In this document: one piece after another, positions 44,678-53,116 of the stretch
Layout of the letters: each line of letters opens with the position of its first letter
Position numbering within the stretch: the stretch's first letter is position 1
NCBI RefSeq assembly: GCF_000271485.2
Contig: NZ_AKVN02000001.1
Coordinates: 3,311,501 to 3,375,500, forward strand
Reading direction: 5' to 3'
From: Pelosinus fermentans DSM 17108
GTDB lineage: Bacteria; Bacillota; Negativicutes; DSM-13327
Length of the DNA: 64,000 nucleotides
Translations under genes and position numbers: made by a program
Notes under the pieces: generated by a model
Databases searched by the model: none
What the model was told of the DNA's origin: nothing
What the model saw: only the letters and a program-made list of their open reading frames with translations

Positions 44678-46147
44678 CTAAGGTTTAGTCAGCAGTTCAT
44701 TAGGTTTTCTAAGCGACAGAAAAAAACATAGTATAATAAAAGTCCCTAGACATATCCATGCAAAACTATCACCCAATTTGCTATATATTGAGTTTCCTTT
44801 CCCAAGCCTTACTTCACCTACTAAAACAGATCCACCATCCTCTACATCACTAGATACCATTTCTATAATACGACCTCTACTATCACTTAAGGTTAATAAT
44901 CCCCACTGCCCAGCTCGTGCTACTGCGTAATTTCCTTCAACTCCCCGCATAATTGCAACACGCGCATGGCTCCAACCATCATCATGGAAATCCAGTGCAG
45001 GAACAAAGACAATATTTACTCCTTGCCTACTGTAATCCAGTGAAGGCTGTGTAAAATCCATATCTTTACAAATTCCAATGCCCCATTTATCTATGATTCC
45101 AAGATCAGTTCCTGGAGTATACCTACTTTCAAATGCAGATAGCAGATGTTTTTTATCATATTCTAAAAGCACTTCTCCTAACGGCGAAAAGACATAGGAG
45201 GAATTGTAAAGTTTCATTTTATCTTTTCTAGTTACTCCTACAATTAAATTTACTTTATTCTTTTGTGCTGCATTACTCAGGTGCTGAAAATTATCGTCAT
45301 GAGTCTCTATAGTAATAATCTTTTCTGGCAGCAAGACAACTTCGGCCCCTGACTGTGCAAGAAGATCAATCTTTTGAATATATCGTTGAATAGTGTCTGC
45401 AACTTGTTGTTTATCCCTGTTTGTTGCCACGACTAAGTATTGTTCTAAATTAGTAGAGATAGAAGCAATACCGATTTTTATATTGGCCCCCTCAACAGGC
45501 GTATGCAAGCGGTAAAATCCAAATAGAATCACAAATAAAAGTAGACTTAATGAAATTAGATTCGCTTTTATGCTTAATCTTCGATTTTGAGGATAATGAT
45601 AAGTTAAAGCAATACTTGAAGGGAGAAGAGCCATCAAAAAAGTAATTCCCCAGATACCTGTGATTGATGCAATTTGAATAAAAGATAAGTTAGATACTTG
45701 TGTATAAGCAATGCTATTCACAGCTCCATGAGGAGAATATAATGAAGCAATGAATTCGTAAGCAGTTAAACCGCTCGCAAAAACAAGGCTTGCATACCCA
45801 CCTCTCCATCTGACAGCAATATGACGGAAAATAGCAAGTACACTTGCAAATGCAGTTGCATTAATAACAAGCAAAGGCCAGTAAACAGCAAGGGGAAGCA
45901 CCGCATGAGGATTGCATGATCCAAATAAGTATGAAAAGAATCCCGTCAGAAATGTGGAAACTAATGATCCTTTCAATGCATATGTACAAAGAAGTAAAAG
46001 TGTAATCCAAGAAAAATACCAATACTCAGTAGACAAATAATATGAGACTGCACTGAGAAAAATTGTAAAAATACAATGTAGTAGGCTATAAAAATTACTC
46101 CACTTGTAACTATTTATAATATTTTTAAAGCTTTTTCCTAATTGCAT
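44678..46147 (-). CDS. Apolipoprotein N-acyltransferase-like nitrilase-superfamily membrane protein
   Basis: 489 residues: eight or so membrane segments in the first 210 residues, an extracytoplasmic carbon-nitrogen hydrolase domain, and a last membrane helix near 465-482. Catalytic triad positions are E in VVLLPEKIIT, K in LEYDKKHLLSAFESRYTPG and C in WGIGICKDMDFTQ. This is the Lnt layout (N-acylation of lipoproteins), but it is diverged from E. coli Lnt and lies in an accessory zone, so it may acylate something else. ATG after GAAGGAAATG. Intact. Confidence 0.82.
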   Translation of the reverse strand: MQLGKSFKNIINSYKWSNFYSLLHCIFTIFLSAVSYYLSTEYWYFSWITLLLLCTYALKGSLVSTFLTGFFSYLFGSCNPHAVLPLAVYWPLLVINATAFASVLAIFRHIAVRWRGGYASLVFASGLTAYEFIASLYSPHGAVNSIAYTQVSNLSFIQIASITGIWGITFLMALLPSSIALTYHYPQNRRLSIKANLISLSLLLFVILFGFYRLHTPVEGANIKIGIASISTNLEQYLVVATNRDKQQVADTIQRYIQKIDLLAQSGAEVVLLPEKIITIETHDDNFQHLSNAAQKNKVNLIVGVTRKDKMKLYNSSYVFSPLGEVLLEYDKKHLLSAFESRYTPGTDLGIIDKWGIGICKDMDFTQPSLDYSRQGVNIVFVPALDFHDDGWSHARVAIMRGVEGNYAVARAGQWGLLTLSDSRGRIIEMVSSDVEDGGSVLVGEVRLGKGNSIYSKLGDSFAWICLGTFIILCFFLSLRKPNELLTKP

Positions 46148-46237
46148 AAATCATTTCCTTCTTCCCAAAGCTTTTTTCGTGTTACCTCTGATTCATTAAT
46201 TCGAATTATATACCATATTTTCCCTGACAACAATAAA

Positions 46238-46260
46238 AACCAGCATATATAATACTGGTT
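46238..46260. terminator. Hairpin before element E copy 10
   Basis: AACCAG / CTGGTT with an AT-rich inner stem. Confidence 0.55.
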
Positions 46261-46309
46261 CATACCTGCTTATATTTGCTTTTTATGGATCTAATTTAAT
46301 ACTATCAAA

Positions 46310-46335
46310 GTGTTACTTTTATGGACATGGCACCA
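46310..46335 (+). repeat. Element E copy 10 (left end only), fused to a DUF255 relic
   Basis: GTGTTACTTTTATGGACATG then GCACCAATGG; on the minus strand this core also reads as codons C-H-W-C-H-V of DUF255. Confidence 0.75.
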
Positions 46336-46523
46336 ATGGCATGTGCATAATCGACACCACGTCAGCTATACCCAATAGATAAGAAGATAGGTTTATCTTC
46401 CGCTTTAGCCTGTTGGAAAGCCTCATCCCCCCACGAGTACCAGTTCACCGGATTATAAGCATGTTGCAGTAGGTATGGAGACTTTTCCTGAGCTAATCTA
46501 TTGGGTATCTTGTTGTTTGGCAT
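46336..46523 (-). pseudogene. DUF255 N-terminal relic, diverged copy
   Basis: From ATG at 46523 (GGGGAGGTGG ahead) it reads [21 protein letters not shown] ... [11 protein letters not shown], then a stop. A 23 bp insertion splits the CCHWC motif: the codons for CHWCHV reappear immediately after it and run straight into element E. It is more diverged from the 14.6 kb gene than the 50.1 kb copy, so it derives from a different parent. Confidence 0.75.
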
Positions 46524-46629
46524 ATGACCACCTCCCCTGTATATGTTATTAACTTGGTATGATTATAGTTTATTAACGCTAGCATCTGCAATATCAAAAT
46601 TTTGATTCACTATACACCTAGATAGGAAA

Positions 46630-46665
46630 AAACTTCTCAGAACAGCCTAGGCTAATGAGAAGTTT
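46630..46665 (-). terminator. Terminator after the 46.7 kb gene
   Basis: AAACTTCTCA / TGAGAAGTTT with a CCTAGG in the loop. Just beyond, 46672-46695 has a REP-like run ATGACAGGCACCGTCACC. Confidence 0.65.
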
Positions 46666-46695
46666 CTTTTCATGACAGGCACCGTCACCAGTCAC

Positions 46696-47001
46696 TTATA
46701 AATTATACGCAGGATAACTACTCTCTACCTTGTCGCCGTTGGGCAAATTCATCAGCCGAGTATACACCGTCCTCATAACTGGTGTATACCCGTTTAGTGC
46801 CTTATCCTCCTGGCTAACCTTATCCATTTTCTGTCCTATCATAGCACGTAAATCTTTAATAGCAGCCTCGTCCTTACTTCCAGTAACTGCCGCGCTAACG
46901 TTAGATAAAATTCCATCAAAAAGGGCATCAAAGAAATCTTGGTCTAATCGTCGCCCCACTTGTTCACAATTCTGTCCATCAGGATATTGACGAGTACACA
47001 A
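46696..47001 (-). CDS. Unknown protein, possibly a fragment
   Basis: 101 codons from a TTG with no good ribosome site: starts CTRQYPDGQNCEQVGRRLDQDF, then LFDGILSNVSAAVTGSKDEAAIKDLRAMIGQKMDKVS, ending NLPNGDKVESSYPAYNL. The even helical character and the weak start suggest the C-terminal part of a longer protein. Not recognised. Confidence 0.4.
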   Translation of the reverse strand: MCTRQYPDGQNCEQVGRRLDQDFFDALFDGILSNVSAAVTGSKDEAAIKDLRAMIGQKMDKVSQEDKALNGYTPVMRTVYTRLMNLPNGDKVESSYPAYNL

Positions 47002-47015
47002 TAAGGAGATTCACG

Positions 47016-47150
47016 ATGGGAAAAGCACTAAAAACATATTTCATATATAATGTTGTACAAGCTGACCTTGAACTGCTTTCCAGTCCAGTTTGGAAATTTA
47101 ATATTGTTTTGTCGCGCTCCTTTCGAGCTCAATGTCGAGTCTATCTATGA
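47016..47150 (+). CDS. Short ORF with good ribosome site, probably truncated
   Basis: 44 codons after AAGGAG: MGKALKTYFIYNVVQADLEL then LLSSPVWKFNIVLSR. It overlaps the 3' end of the MazG-like gene on the other strand. Likely the start of a gene whose remainder is lost, or spurious. Confidence 0.3.
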   Translation: MGKALKTYFIYNVVQADLELLSSPVWKFNIVLSRSFRAQCRVYL

Positions 47151-47463
47151 ATGACGTGAAAGCCTCGTTGACATCGATTCCAATGCGATCAGATAATACT
47201 AGAATCCACCAAAGACACTCCGCAAGCTTGCCTTTAAGCTCGGAATTCACATCTCCATTATATGCCCATCGCCCCTCAGAAGCCATAATCAGACGGCCGA
47301 GGACACCGACATCAGTAGAAAAAGCAAGCATGTCCTCTTCAGTTGTCCATACATTCTCATGGTATTGTTTTTCGAGTTGCTGGTAAAGCCTGCGCACACG
47401 CATAGCGCGTTCAGTGGCCTTAGTAAAATCAATTTCAATATGTCTTGGAAATTCTTTACTCAT
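47098..47463 (-). CDS. MazG-like nucleotide pyrophosphohydrolase family protein
   Basis: 121 residues, all helical. DVNSELKGKLAECLWWILVLSDRIGIDVNEAFTSFIDRLDIEL matches the MazG-like family (helix with E-C-x-W-W-x-L and D for metal). Such enzymes remove aberrant or alarmone nucleotides. ATG after GGAGGAGAG. Monocistronic. Confidence 0.75.
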   Translation of the reverse strand: MSKEFPRHIEIDFTKATERAMRVRRLYQQLEKQYHENVWTTEEDMLAFSTDVGVLGRLIMASEGRWAYNGDVNSELKGKLAECLWWILVLSDRIGIDVNEAFTSFIDRLDIELERSATKQY

Positions 47464-47808
47464 ATAATCTCTCCTCCATAATTAAACGTTATTGCACCCT
47501 ATAAAGTTCCTTTTTTGCGTTATTCTTCTCTGCTAGTGGATTTTTATGCGTTCAATACCCTCATGCGTTACTCCAGGTAACTTGCTATTCGCATTAAGTA
47601 TTGTTATATAAAAATAGGCTCAATTCATAAAAATTGTTGACGAAGTTCAAAAACAGAAGCCGCCTGAAATGGACGACTTATTAGTGAACATCAACCCATT
47701 CACTTGGACTTGCTAAGTCAGCGTGGTCAGGAACAAACGATTCAGGAGCTGTAGCGACAAAGCCTTCAAAAACGCTGATCATCGATGATGATCAGTCTTG
47801 GCTTAGGG
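47464..47808. other. Intergenic region with a C-terminal protein relic and a terminator
   Basis: On the minus strand 47681-47782 reads SVFEGFVATAPESFVPDHAD then LASPSEWVDVH and a stop, a protein-like tail of no recognised family. At 47776-47796 CTGATCATC / GATGATCAG forms a hairpin followed by CGTTTTT on the minus strand, a terminator for the reductase gene. Confidence 0.5.
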
Positions 47809-48801
47809 TCAACGGTCAATAATATGTGAATCAGGAATATCTCTCATGATATTTTCACCATAAGCGGAGCCTGCTGTTTGATACCCAGGCATTAAATCTC
47901 CATTTAAGATCCGGCAAGCAACTGCAACAACAGACAACGAAGTTAGTGTATACCCTGAAGGTAGGTCTGCAATTGAATAGGCAGAATCGCCATCGGTCCC
48001 AATCACTTCCACAGCTAATTTACTTCTTCCCCCAGCACGTTCTTCGGCTGTTGGCCCATCTGGAAGATTTTCAATATCTGTAGGATTAGTCGTCAGTACA
48101 GGTAATTGCAACTGAAAGTATTCTCTTATATTAGGAATTGATGTAGATTTATAGGACACGATAATCCCTCCTAGCGAGGTAGGAAAACACTCTTGCGGTC
48201 CTTCACCAAAATCAAAAACCTTTGCGCTAGCTTCGGTGATTTGTTTCAACTCTCCATTATCTCGAATCAGTAAGCCGAGGTCCACGATGTACTTAGAGCT
48301 TTTAACAGAGCCTTTCGAAAATCCGCCATAATGTCTAAATGCGACGAAAAGCTGCTGAGCACGTTTCACTCTTTTCGCTGTATGGACAACTAGGGCGTCG
48401 TAGGCAACAAACAGGCCCGCTCCGGAGATCATCATGATCCCAGCTTCCTTCGCTTGTTGATCCAGAGATTCAGCGAGTTGGTAAGTTGGCATTTCGGCGC
48501 TAATATCCAGATAATGAACTTTGCTTTGAAGGCAAGCATGCATTGCATTCTCGGCAGTAAGGGCAAAAGGTCCAGCCGCATTGATTAAGCATACCCCTCC
48601 CCTCAAAGCCTCTTGCCATGCCCCGAAATCACTGGTTTCAAACACGAAGTTGGGCACGTTTAATCGAGAGGACAACTCAGCTACTTTAGCTTTATCTCTC
48701 CCTGCAATAGCAAAATTGATATTAAGTTCCTTGAGCCTCAGACAAATTAGTTTACCAGTGTAACCAGTTGCTCCATAAACTAAGACTTTATGATTATCCA
48801 T
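47809..48801 (-). CDS. Saccharopine dehydrogenase-like NAD(P)-binding reductase
   Basis: About 330 residues. KVLVYGATGYTGKLICLRL (residues 4-22) is the Rossmann nucleotide loop, FAIAGRDKAKV the second strand, and CLINAAGPFALTAENAMHACLQSKVHYLDISAE the family core shared with trans-acting enoyl reductases. The exact substrate is unknown. Start MDNHKVLV after GGGGGTGGCACTG. A WYL-type regulator gene lies upstream and shares an operator sequence with this promoter. Confidence 0.85.
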   Translation of the reverse strand: MDNHKVLVYGATGYTGKLICLRLKELNINFAIAGRDKAKVAELSSRLNVPNFVFETSDFGAWQEALRGGVCLINAAGPFALTAENAMHACLQSKVHYLDISAEMPTYQLAESLDQQAKEAGIMMISGAGLFVAYDALVVHTAKRVKRAQQLFVAFRHYGGFSKGSVKSSKYIVDLGLLIRDNGELKQITEASAKVFDFGEGPQECFPTSLGGIIVSYKSTSIPNIREYFQLQLPVLTTNPTDIENLPDGPTAEERAGGRSKLAVEVIGTDGDSAYSIADLPSGYTLTSLSVVAVACRILNGDLMPGYQTAGSAYGENIMRDIPDSHIIDR

Positions 48802-48903
48802 CAGTGCCACCCCCACATAATTACGTTTGCTATACTTTTTGCTTATTTTACCTCCATATATTATGTTCCAAAACCATTTTCTTTATTGTACACAAGGTAA
48901 TAA

Positions 48904-48917
48904 GACAACAGTATGTC
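48904..48917. promoter_or_regulatory. Probable WYL-regulator operator before the reductase gene
   Basis: GACA-N6-TGTC followed by ATATT; the same GACAA-N4-ATGTCATATT occurs in the regulator's own promoter at 49884. It lies about 100 bp upstream of the reductase start. Confidence 0.55.
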
Positions 48918-48926
48918 ATATTATAA

Positions 48927-49850
48927 TCAGTTTTCATAAATTTTTAATGTTTCCCTTATTCGTCTGACGATTGTTTTTCTGATATGTTCCGGTTCTAGTA
49001 CCTCCACGAAATTACCAAATGACATAATATAGCTATAGAGCCATTCTCCCTCTGGAAGCAGCGCCACCAGTGTTATACTTCCATCCTCATTCTGGCAGAG
49101 AAGTGAATCATCAAAATATTCATAGATACGGTTTAGAACCTTCGTCTGAAAGCGGAGGTTTAATGAAATTAGCGGCTGCGAAGACTCATTTGTCTCTTTA
49201 GTTTTCTCTTTAGTTTTCTCTTTAGACGAACTTTTGCGTTCAAACGTTTCAGCCATTACTTCCAAATTTTTCAGACGTGATATCTTAAAAGTCCTCTGCA
49301 CTTGCCGCTGCCGACAGTAGGACGCTAAATACCAGGCATTACTTTTGAAAATAAGTTTTTGTGGCTCTACCAGTCGATTGCTTTTCTGTCCTTCTCCATT
49401 TATATAGTCAAAGCGAATGACATTTCGCCGCAACATGGCCTGTTTAATGTTATCAAACTTGTTTTTTTCGTTCGAGGCACTTCCCCATGGAGAAAAGTCG
49501 ACTTCCACCCAATCATGATTAGGTATATTTTTAAATAATGCTCCTAGTTTTTCCAATATTCTATCCAATTCTGGATAGTTTATTACCTGCAAAGTTTTAA
49601 TCGCCATTAGCAAACTTTCACTTTCCTGCTCAGAGATAAGCGTTCTATTTATTGCATAGTTCTCCAGCAAATGAATGCCACCACCTTTGCCCTTGTTCAT
49701 ATATACAGGCACACCAGCCGACGAAAGCACATCAATATCTCGATAGATTGTCCGAGTCGAGACGCTAAAACGATCAGCTAATTCTTGGGCAGTAGCCGTC
49801 CCTTTATTAAGCAAAATAGTTACTATCTCAAATAATCGATTCATTTTCAT
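48927..49850 (-). CDS. WYL-domain HTH regulator (YafY family)
   Basis: About 307 residues. Winged helix MNRLFEIVTILLNKGTATAQELADRFSVSTRTIYRDIDVLSSAGVPVYMNKG (residues 3-54), then a WYL domain (VIRFDYINGEGQ, SNAWYLASYCRQRQVQRTFKISRL) and a WCX tail (LPEGEWLYSYIMSFGNFVEVLEP). A 12 bp tandem repeat (about 2.5 units, near 49198-49226) encodes KEKTKEKTKE between the two parts. Start after GGGTGAT. Confidence 0.88.
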   Translation of the reverse strand: MKMNRLFEIVTILLNKGTATAQELADRFSVSTRTIYRDIDVLSSAGVPVYMNKGKGGGIHLLENYAINRTLISEQESESLLMAIKTLQVINYPELDRILEKLGALFKNIPNHDWVEVDFSPWGSASNEKNKFDNIKQAMLRRNVIRFDYINGEGQKSNRLVEPQKLIFKSNAWYLASYCRQRQVQRTFKISRLKNLEVMAETFERKSSSKEKTKEKTKETNESSQPLISLNLRFQTKVLNRIYEYFDDSLLCQNEDGSITLVALLPEGEWLYSYIMSFGNFVEVLEPEHIRKTIVRRIRETLKIYEN

Positions 49851-49870
49851 GTTATCACCCAAATTAATTA

Positions 49871-49910
49871 TAGCACTAAATACGACAATGCAATGTCATA
49901 TTTAGTGCTA
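49871..49910. promoter_or_regulatory. Palindromic operator upstream of the WYL regulator
   Basis: TAGCACTAAATA and its exact complement flank GACAATGCAATGTC; the inner GACA-N6-TGTC matches 48904-48917. Confidence 0.6.
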
Positions 49911-50013
49911 TATTTTCTGGTGCATTAGCGATTATATTATTGAGTATAATCCAGCACCCAAACTACTTATCGTCAATAAGAAGGCATTCACTACTCGGTG
50001 TCGATTACGAACA

Positions 50014-50183
50014 TGCCATCAATGGCAGCACGAATATCCACTACTGAAGAATACTGGCTTATCTTCTCGCTTTGCCTTTTCAAACGCTTCATCGCCCCAA
50101 GGGTGCCAATCTACTGGATTGTAGGCGTGTTGGAGCAGATAAGGACTCTTCTCATTTATTAACCGATTTGAGCTTTTGTCCAC
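50014..50183 (-). pseudogene. DUF255 N-terminal relic, close copy of the 14.6 kb gene
   Basis: GTG at 50183, then [21 protein letters not shown] ... [14 protein letters not shown] and stop: nearly identical to the intact gene up to the second cysteine, then unrelated (ATGGCATGTTCGTAATCGACACC). The match continues upstream through the hairpin at 50244, so the duplicated block is about 260 bp and includes the intergenic DNA. Confidence 0.85.
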
Positions 50184-50243
50184 AAAATCACCCCTATTTT
50201 TCAGTTCCATTACATAACATATTCTTATTTATTATGTACAAAA

Positions 50244-50271
50244 AAAGTATCAGTAATATCCCTGATACTTT
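50244..50271 (-). terminator. Terminator of the AhpD-like gene
   Basis: AAAGTATCAG / CTGATACTTT, same type as 16686 and 38335. Confidence 0.75.
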
Positions 50272-50290
50272 GGTTATTTTCTCTATTTAG

Positions 50291-50623
50291 TTATGCCATT
50301 AATTCTTGTAATTTATCAAAAGCAAATCTAGCGTTCGGATAAGTAATAGAACCTCCAGCAATTACACCAATTTTAATAGCTTCAACAATTTCGCTGAAAT
50401 TTGCTTTTGCATTTAAACAACCTTCTAAATGGTATAAAATACATTCATTACATCTAGTTGCAAGTGAAATGGCCAAACCCATAAGTTCTTTATGCTTCTT
50501 ACTAATTGCTCCATCTGCATACACTTTATCATCCAGCTTACCAAATTCAGCAAAGAAAGAATCTGCTTCAACCATCACTTTATTATATTGCAGTCGATAT
50601 TCTTTCATTTCTTCTACCGTCAA
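50291..50623 (-). CDS. Carboxymuconolactone decarboxylase / AhpD-like protein
   Basis: 110 residues, helical. DGAISKKHKELMGLAISLATRCNECILYHLEGCLNAKA has the C-x-x-C-x-x-x-H motif of AhpD-like peroxidase-coupled enzymes. TTG start (MTVEEMKEYR) after GGGGGGATTATA. Monocistronic. Confidence 0.87.
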   Translation of the reverse strand: MTVEEMKEYRLQYNKVMVEADSFFAEFGKLDDKVYADGAISKKHKELMGLAISLATRCNECILYHLEGCLNAKANFSEIVEAIKIGVIAGGSITYPNARFAFDKLQELMA

Positions 50624-50934
50624 TATAATCCCCCCAAAAACCAATAATTCATTTATTATATTACTTATTATTCCACATACGTAACTATATCCCTCTTTTA
50701 ATGCCATTTAAACTATTGGCTATGTTTAGATAATGTGACAATTTTAATGGAAGCCAAGATTAATTCCATTAATTTACATTTAATGAAGATTGTTTATTGA
50801 ATCTATTCGCTTATAATGAAAATTGGCGAGGGGTTTAATAGTGTTGATTATGTTGTAGTAACAATATAGGTAAGACATCCATCAAACCCGTATTTACAGG
50901 AATATCGTGAATTTCCTCTCAATTTCGTGATTTT
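50624..50934. other. Intergenic region
   Basis: About 310 bp of AT-rich sequence between the AhpD-like and VOC genes. I see no gene or repeat in it; it must contain the AhpD-like promoter. Confidence 0.4.
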
Positions 50935-51360
50935 CTATAACAACGCAAAATGGGCACTCTCGATAATTGATTTCATTTGACATAAGCAAAAAGGGTGTCC
51001 GACGGGGTCAAGCATAACTCTCCAATTATTAGAAAATTGCTCATCTGCGATTGTTGCTCCACAATGGATTGCATATTGAACTGCTTTTTCTAAATCATTA
51101 ACGGCGAAGTCTATATGTGCCATTTGCTGTTGAGCTTCAGGCTCTTCTGGCCACACAGGCGGTTTATACTCAGGATTCCGTTGAAACAATATACAAGGAT
51201 ATGTTCCCTGATTGGTTCCTGGAGCGTATACACATGCCCATTCTTCATCGATAAACATTATTTCCCACTTGAGCAACGCCGCATAAAATTTTGCTAATTC
51301 ATGCGGTTCTTTGCAATCCACCGTAAATGAGTACATTTTGATTTTCAATTCATCATCCAT
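50935..51360 (-). CDS. VOC superfamily (glyoxalase-like) protein
   Basis: 141 residues with two beta-alpha-beta-beta-beta modules: YSFTVDCKEPHELAKFYAALLKWEIMFID and MAHIDFAVNDLEKAVQYAIHCGATIADEQ, then RVMLDPVGHPFCLCQ. H and E positions for metal are only partly kept. Strong AGGAGG before the ATG. Substrate unknown; related proteins include bleomycin-resistance types. Confidence 0.87.
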   Translation of the reverse strand: MDDELKIKMYSFTVDCKEPHELAKFYAALLKWEIMFIDEEWACVYAPGTNQGTYPCILFQRNPEYKPPVWPEEPEAQQQMAHIDFAVNDLEKAVQYAIHCGATIADEQFSNNWRVMLDPVGHPFCLCQMKSIIESAHFALL

Positions 51361-51578
51361 AACGCTAATACCTCCTAATATAAATAATCTGCTCTACAAA
51401 TTCCTATTTATCGCTCACAATTTTCTACTATTGTGTCTGTATTTAATTATACAACATAGTAGAGTAAATTTCATATTCATAACCCAATATAAATCAAGAG
51501 TCCTAATGACTAAAAAAAGGACTTCACCCCTAAAATTGCATCCCTCTAATTTATACGCCAGAGCAGGGTTATTCATCC

Positions 51579-51746
51579 TTATCCCCATTCCAACACAATT
51601 GTTCGCTTTAATTGACGTTTTACCATTAAAAGTGATTCACTACTTGTTGGCCTAAAGCATAAGCCAGAACAATCATCATCCTGAGAAGAATAAAGCTTTT
51701 TGCATATACCACATCTAGGAGTGACTGGCTTTACTTTCTGTTTCAC
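51579..51746 (-). CDS. Small cysteine-rich protein of unknown function
   Basis: 55 codons from a GTG after GAAGGTGAT: KPVTPRCGICKKLYSSQDDD then CSGLCFRPTSSE. Two C-x-x-C pairs suggest a zinc-ribbon knuckle. No family recognised. Confidence 0.4.
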   Translation of the reverse strand: MKQKVKPVTPRCGICKKLYSSQDDDCSGLCFRPTSSESLLMVKRQLKRTIVLEWG

Positions 51747-51790
51747 ACTATCACCTTCTAACATTATGTAAACTTCCCTATATTAATCGT

Positions 51791-51830
51791 ATCCTCTTAC
51801 TCACCCTGCGTAAATGGCTCTAGCGCATTT
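51791..51830. repeat. 40 bp repeat C, copy 1
   Basis: ATCCTCTTACTCACCCTGCG... nearly identical (two mismatches) to 59401-59440. No gene is apparent. Confidence 0.7.
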
Positions 51831-51843
51831 TTATAGAAAAAAA

Positions 51844-51910
51844 TAACCTCCGTCAATCCATTGACAAAGGTTCAATACTGGTTCCTTATTTAATATTCAT
51901 CCGGTAACAA
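51844..51910. repeat. ~68 bp repeat B, copy 1 (contains a hairpin)
   Basis: AACCTCCGTCAATCCATTG... to ATTCATCCGGTAACA; similar to 60602-60671. The first 30 bp fold as AACCTCCGTCAAT / ATTGACAAAGGTT, terminator-like. Confidence 0.65.
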
Positions 51911-51915
51911 CCTCT

Positions 51916-52133
51916 TTACCGACTGTGAATATCACAATGAAGTACATCAACCTCTAAACCATCAGCAATAGCAAAAAGAACATCAGTGAGTACGCCTTAG
52001 TAGAATTAGGTGCTTCAATTTTACTAAGATAACTTTTGCTAATTGCAATCTTATCAGCTAGTTCATCCTGAGACAGTCCTCGTTTCATACGGTAGTAAGC
52101 AATTTTTTTAGCAATCTGTCGATAACGAAACAT
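51916..52133 (-). pseudogene. XRE-family helix-turn-helix regulator, frameshifted
   Basis: IAYYRMKRGLSQDELADKIA then ISKSYLSKIEAPNSTKAYSL is a Cro/CI-type helix-turn-helix. After SL the frame shifts (one base missing); the other frame continues DVLFAIADGLEVDVLHCDIHSR. Either a 58-codon stump or a dead gene. It ends 4 bp from the nitroreductase stop. Confidence 0.7.
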
Positions 52134-52136
52134 GCA

Positions 52137-52937
52137 TTAACTTAAAAATGTAACATCTAATGGATTTCTATCTACTAATCGCTTATAACTATACTTAGGA
52201 TATCCAACCATAACCGCAGCTGTTATCTTTTTTCCTTCTGGAATATTGAATAATTTAAGCATCGGTGAATTCTCAATAAATGCACAAAACTCAAAAATTC
52301 CAGCCCAACAGGATCCAAGTCCTAGTGAAGGAGCATATAATTCTAGATAAGTCAAATATGAAACAGAGTTATCTCTGGCACTTCGAAGATCTTTATCTGC
52401 AATAGTTATGATTAAGTTAGGAGCACCGCGGAAAATTGAATCAACTCCATCTTCCCTGTAACTTCTGATATCTTCTTCTACTAGATACCTTAATGGGGAA
52501 TTTTCCATCATCTGAATAGAAATTTCAGTAGCTTTTTCAATTAATTGTTTATTTTCAACTACCACAAAGGATATACCTTGACTATTTTCTGCAGTAGGAG
52601 CTAGCCTTGCAATATCAATTAATTTTGTTAATTTCTCTCTAGATACTGACTCGTCTTTATAATTTCTTATGGAACGACGCGACCTTAAAAAATGCTCTAC
52701 CTGCTGTGCATTTAACTTAGGAAAATCTTTTGTATCAACTTGTTGTATTAAAGGTGTTTTTTTATTATCTATAGCGGCATTAGGGCATATAGCAACACAA
52801 TGTCCGCAGGCAATACAAGTGGTGTTTGCTATTTCTTCTGGTCCCTTTTCTCCCATTTTTAGAACATATACTGGACATTCTTTAATACAAAGTTCGCATT
52901 TAATACATTTCTCTTCATTTACAGTTATAAGTTTCAT
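52137..52937 (-). CDS. Ferredoxin-fused nitroreductase family protein
   Basis: 266 residues. N-terminal 2[4Fe-4S] domain with CIKCELCIKECPVYVL and CIACGHCVAICPNAAI, then an FMN nitroreductase domain: SRRSIRNYKDESVSREKL, APTAENSQGISFVVV and YAPSLGLGSCWAGIFEFCA. Ferredoxin-linked nitroreductases are common in anaerobes; substrate unknown. Start MKLITVNEEK after AAAGGAA. Confidence 0.9.
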   Translation of the reverse strand: MKLITVNEEKCIKCELCIKECPVYVLKMGEKGPEEIANTTCIACGHCVAICPNAAIDNKKTPLIQQVDTKDFPKLNAQQVEHFLRSRRSIRNYKDESVSREKLTKLIDIARLAPTAENSQGISFVVVENKQLIEKATEISIQMMENSPLRYLVEEDIRSYREDGVDSIFRGAPNLIITIADKDLRSARDNSVSYLTYLELYAPSLGLGSCWAGIFEFCAFIENSPMLKLFNIPEGKKITAAVMVGYPKYSYKRLVDRNPLDVTFLS

Positions 52938-53116
52938 TTTAATCATTTCCTTTCAAAATAGTTTTTTAGCACTCATATGCTAAAATAAAAAGTGTTAATG
53001 CCTTTTTATTCAGTAAATTCAGTAATTTACCGCTGCGATTACTCCAGATATCTTTTTTACACATCATACAAATAATCTTTTGTGCTTTTCTCTGTCATAA
53101 CTACCTCCTTTAACTA

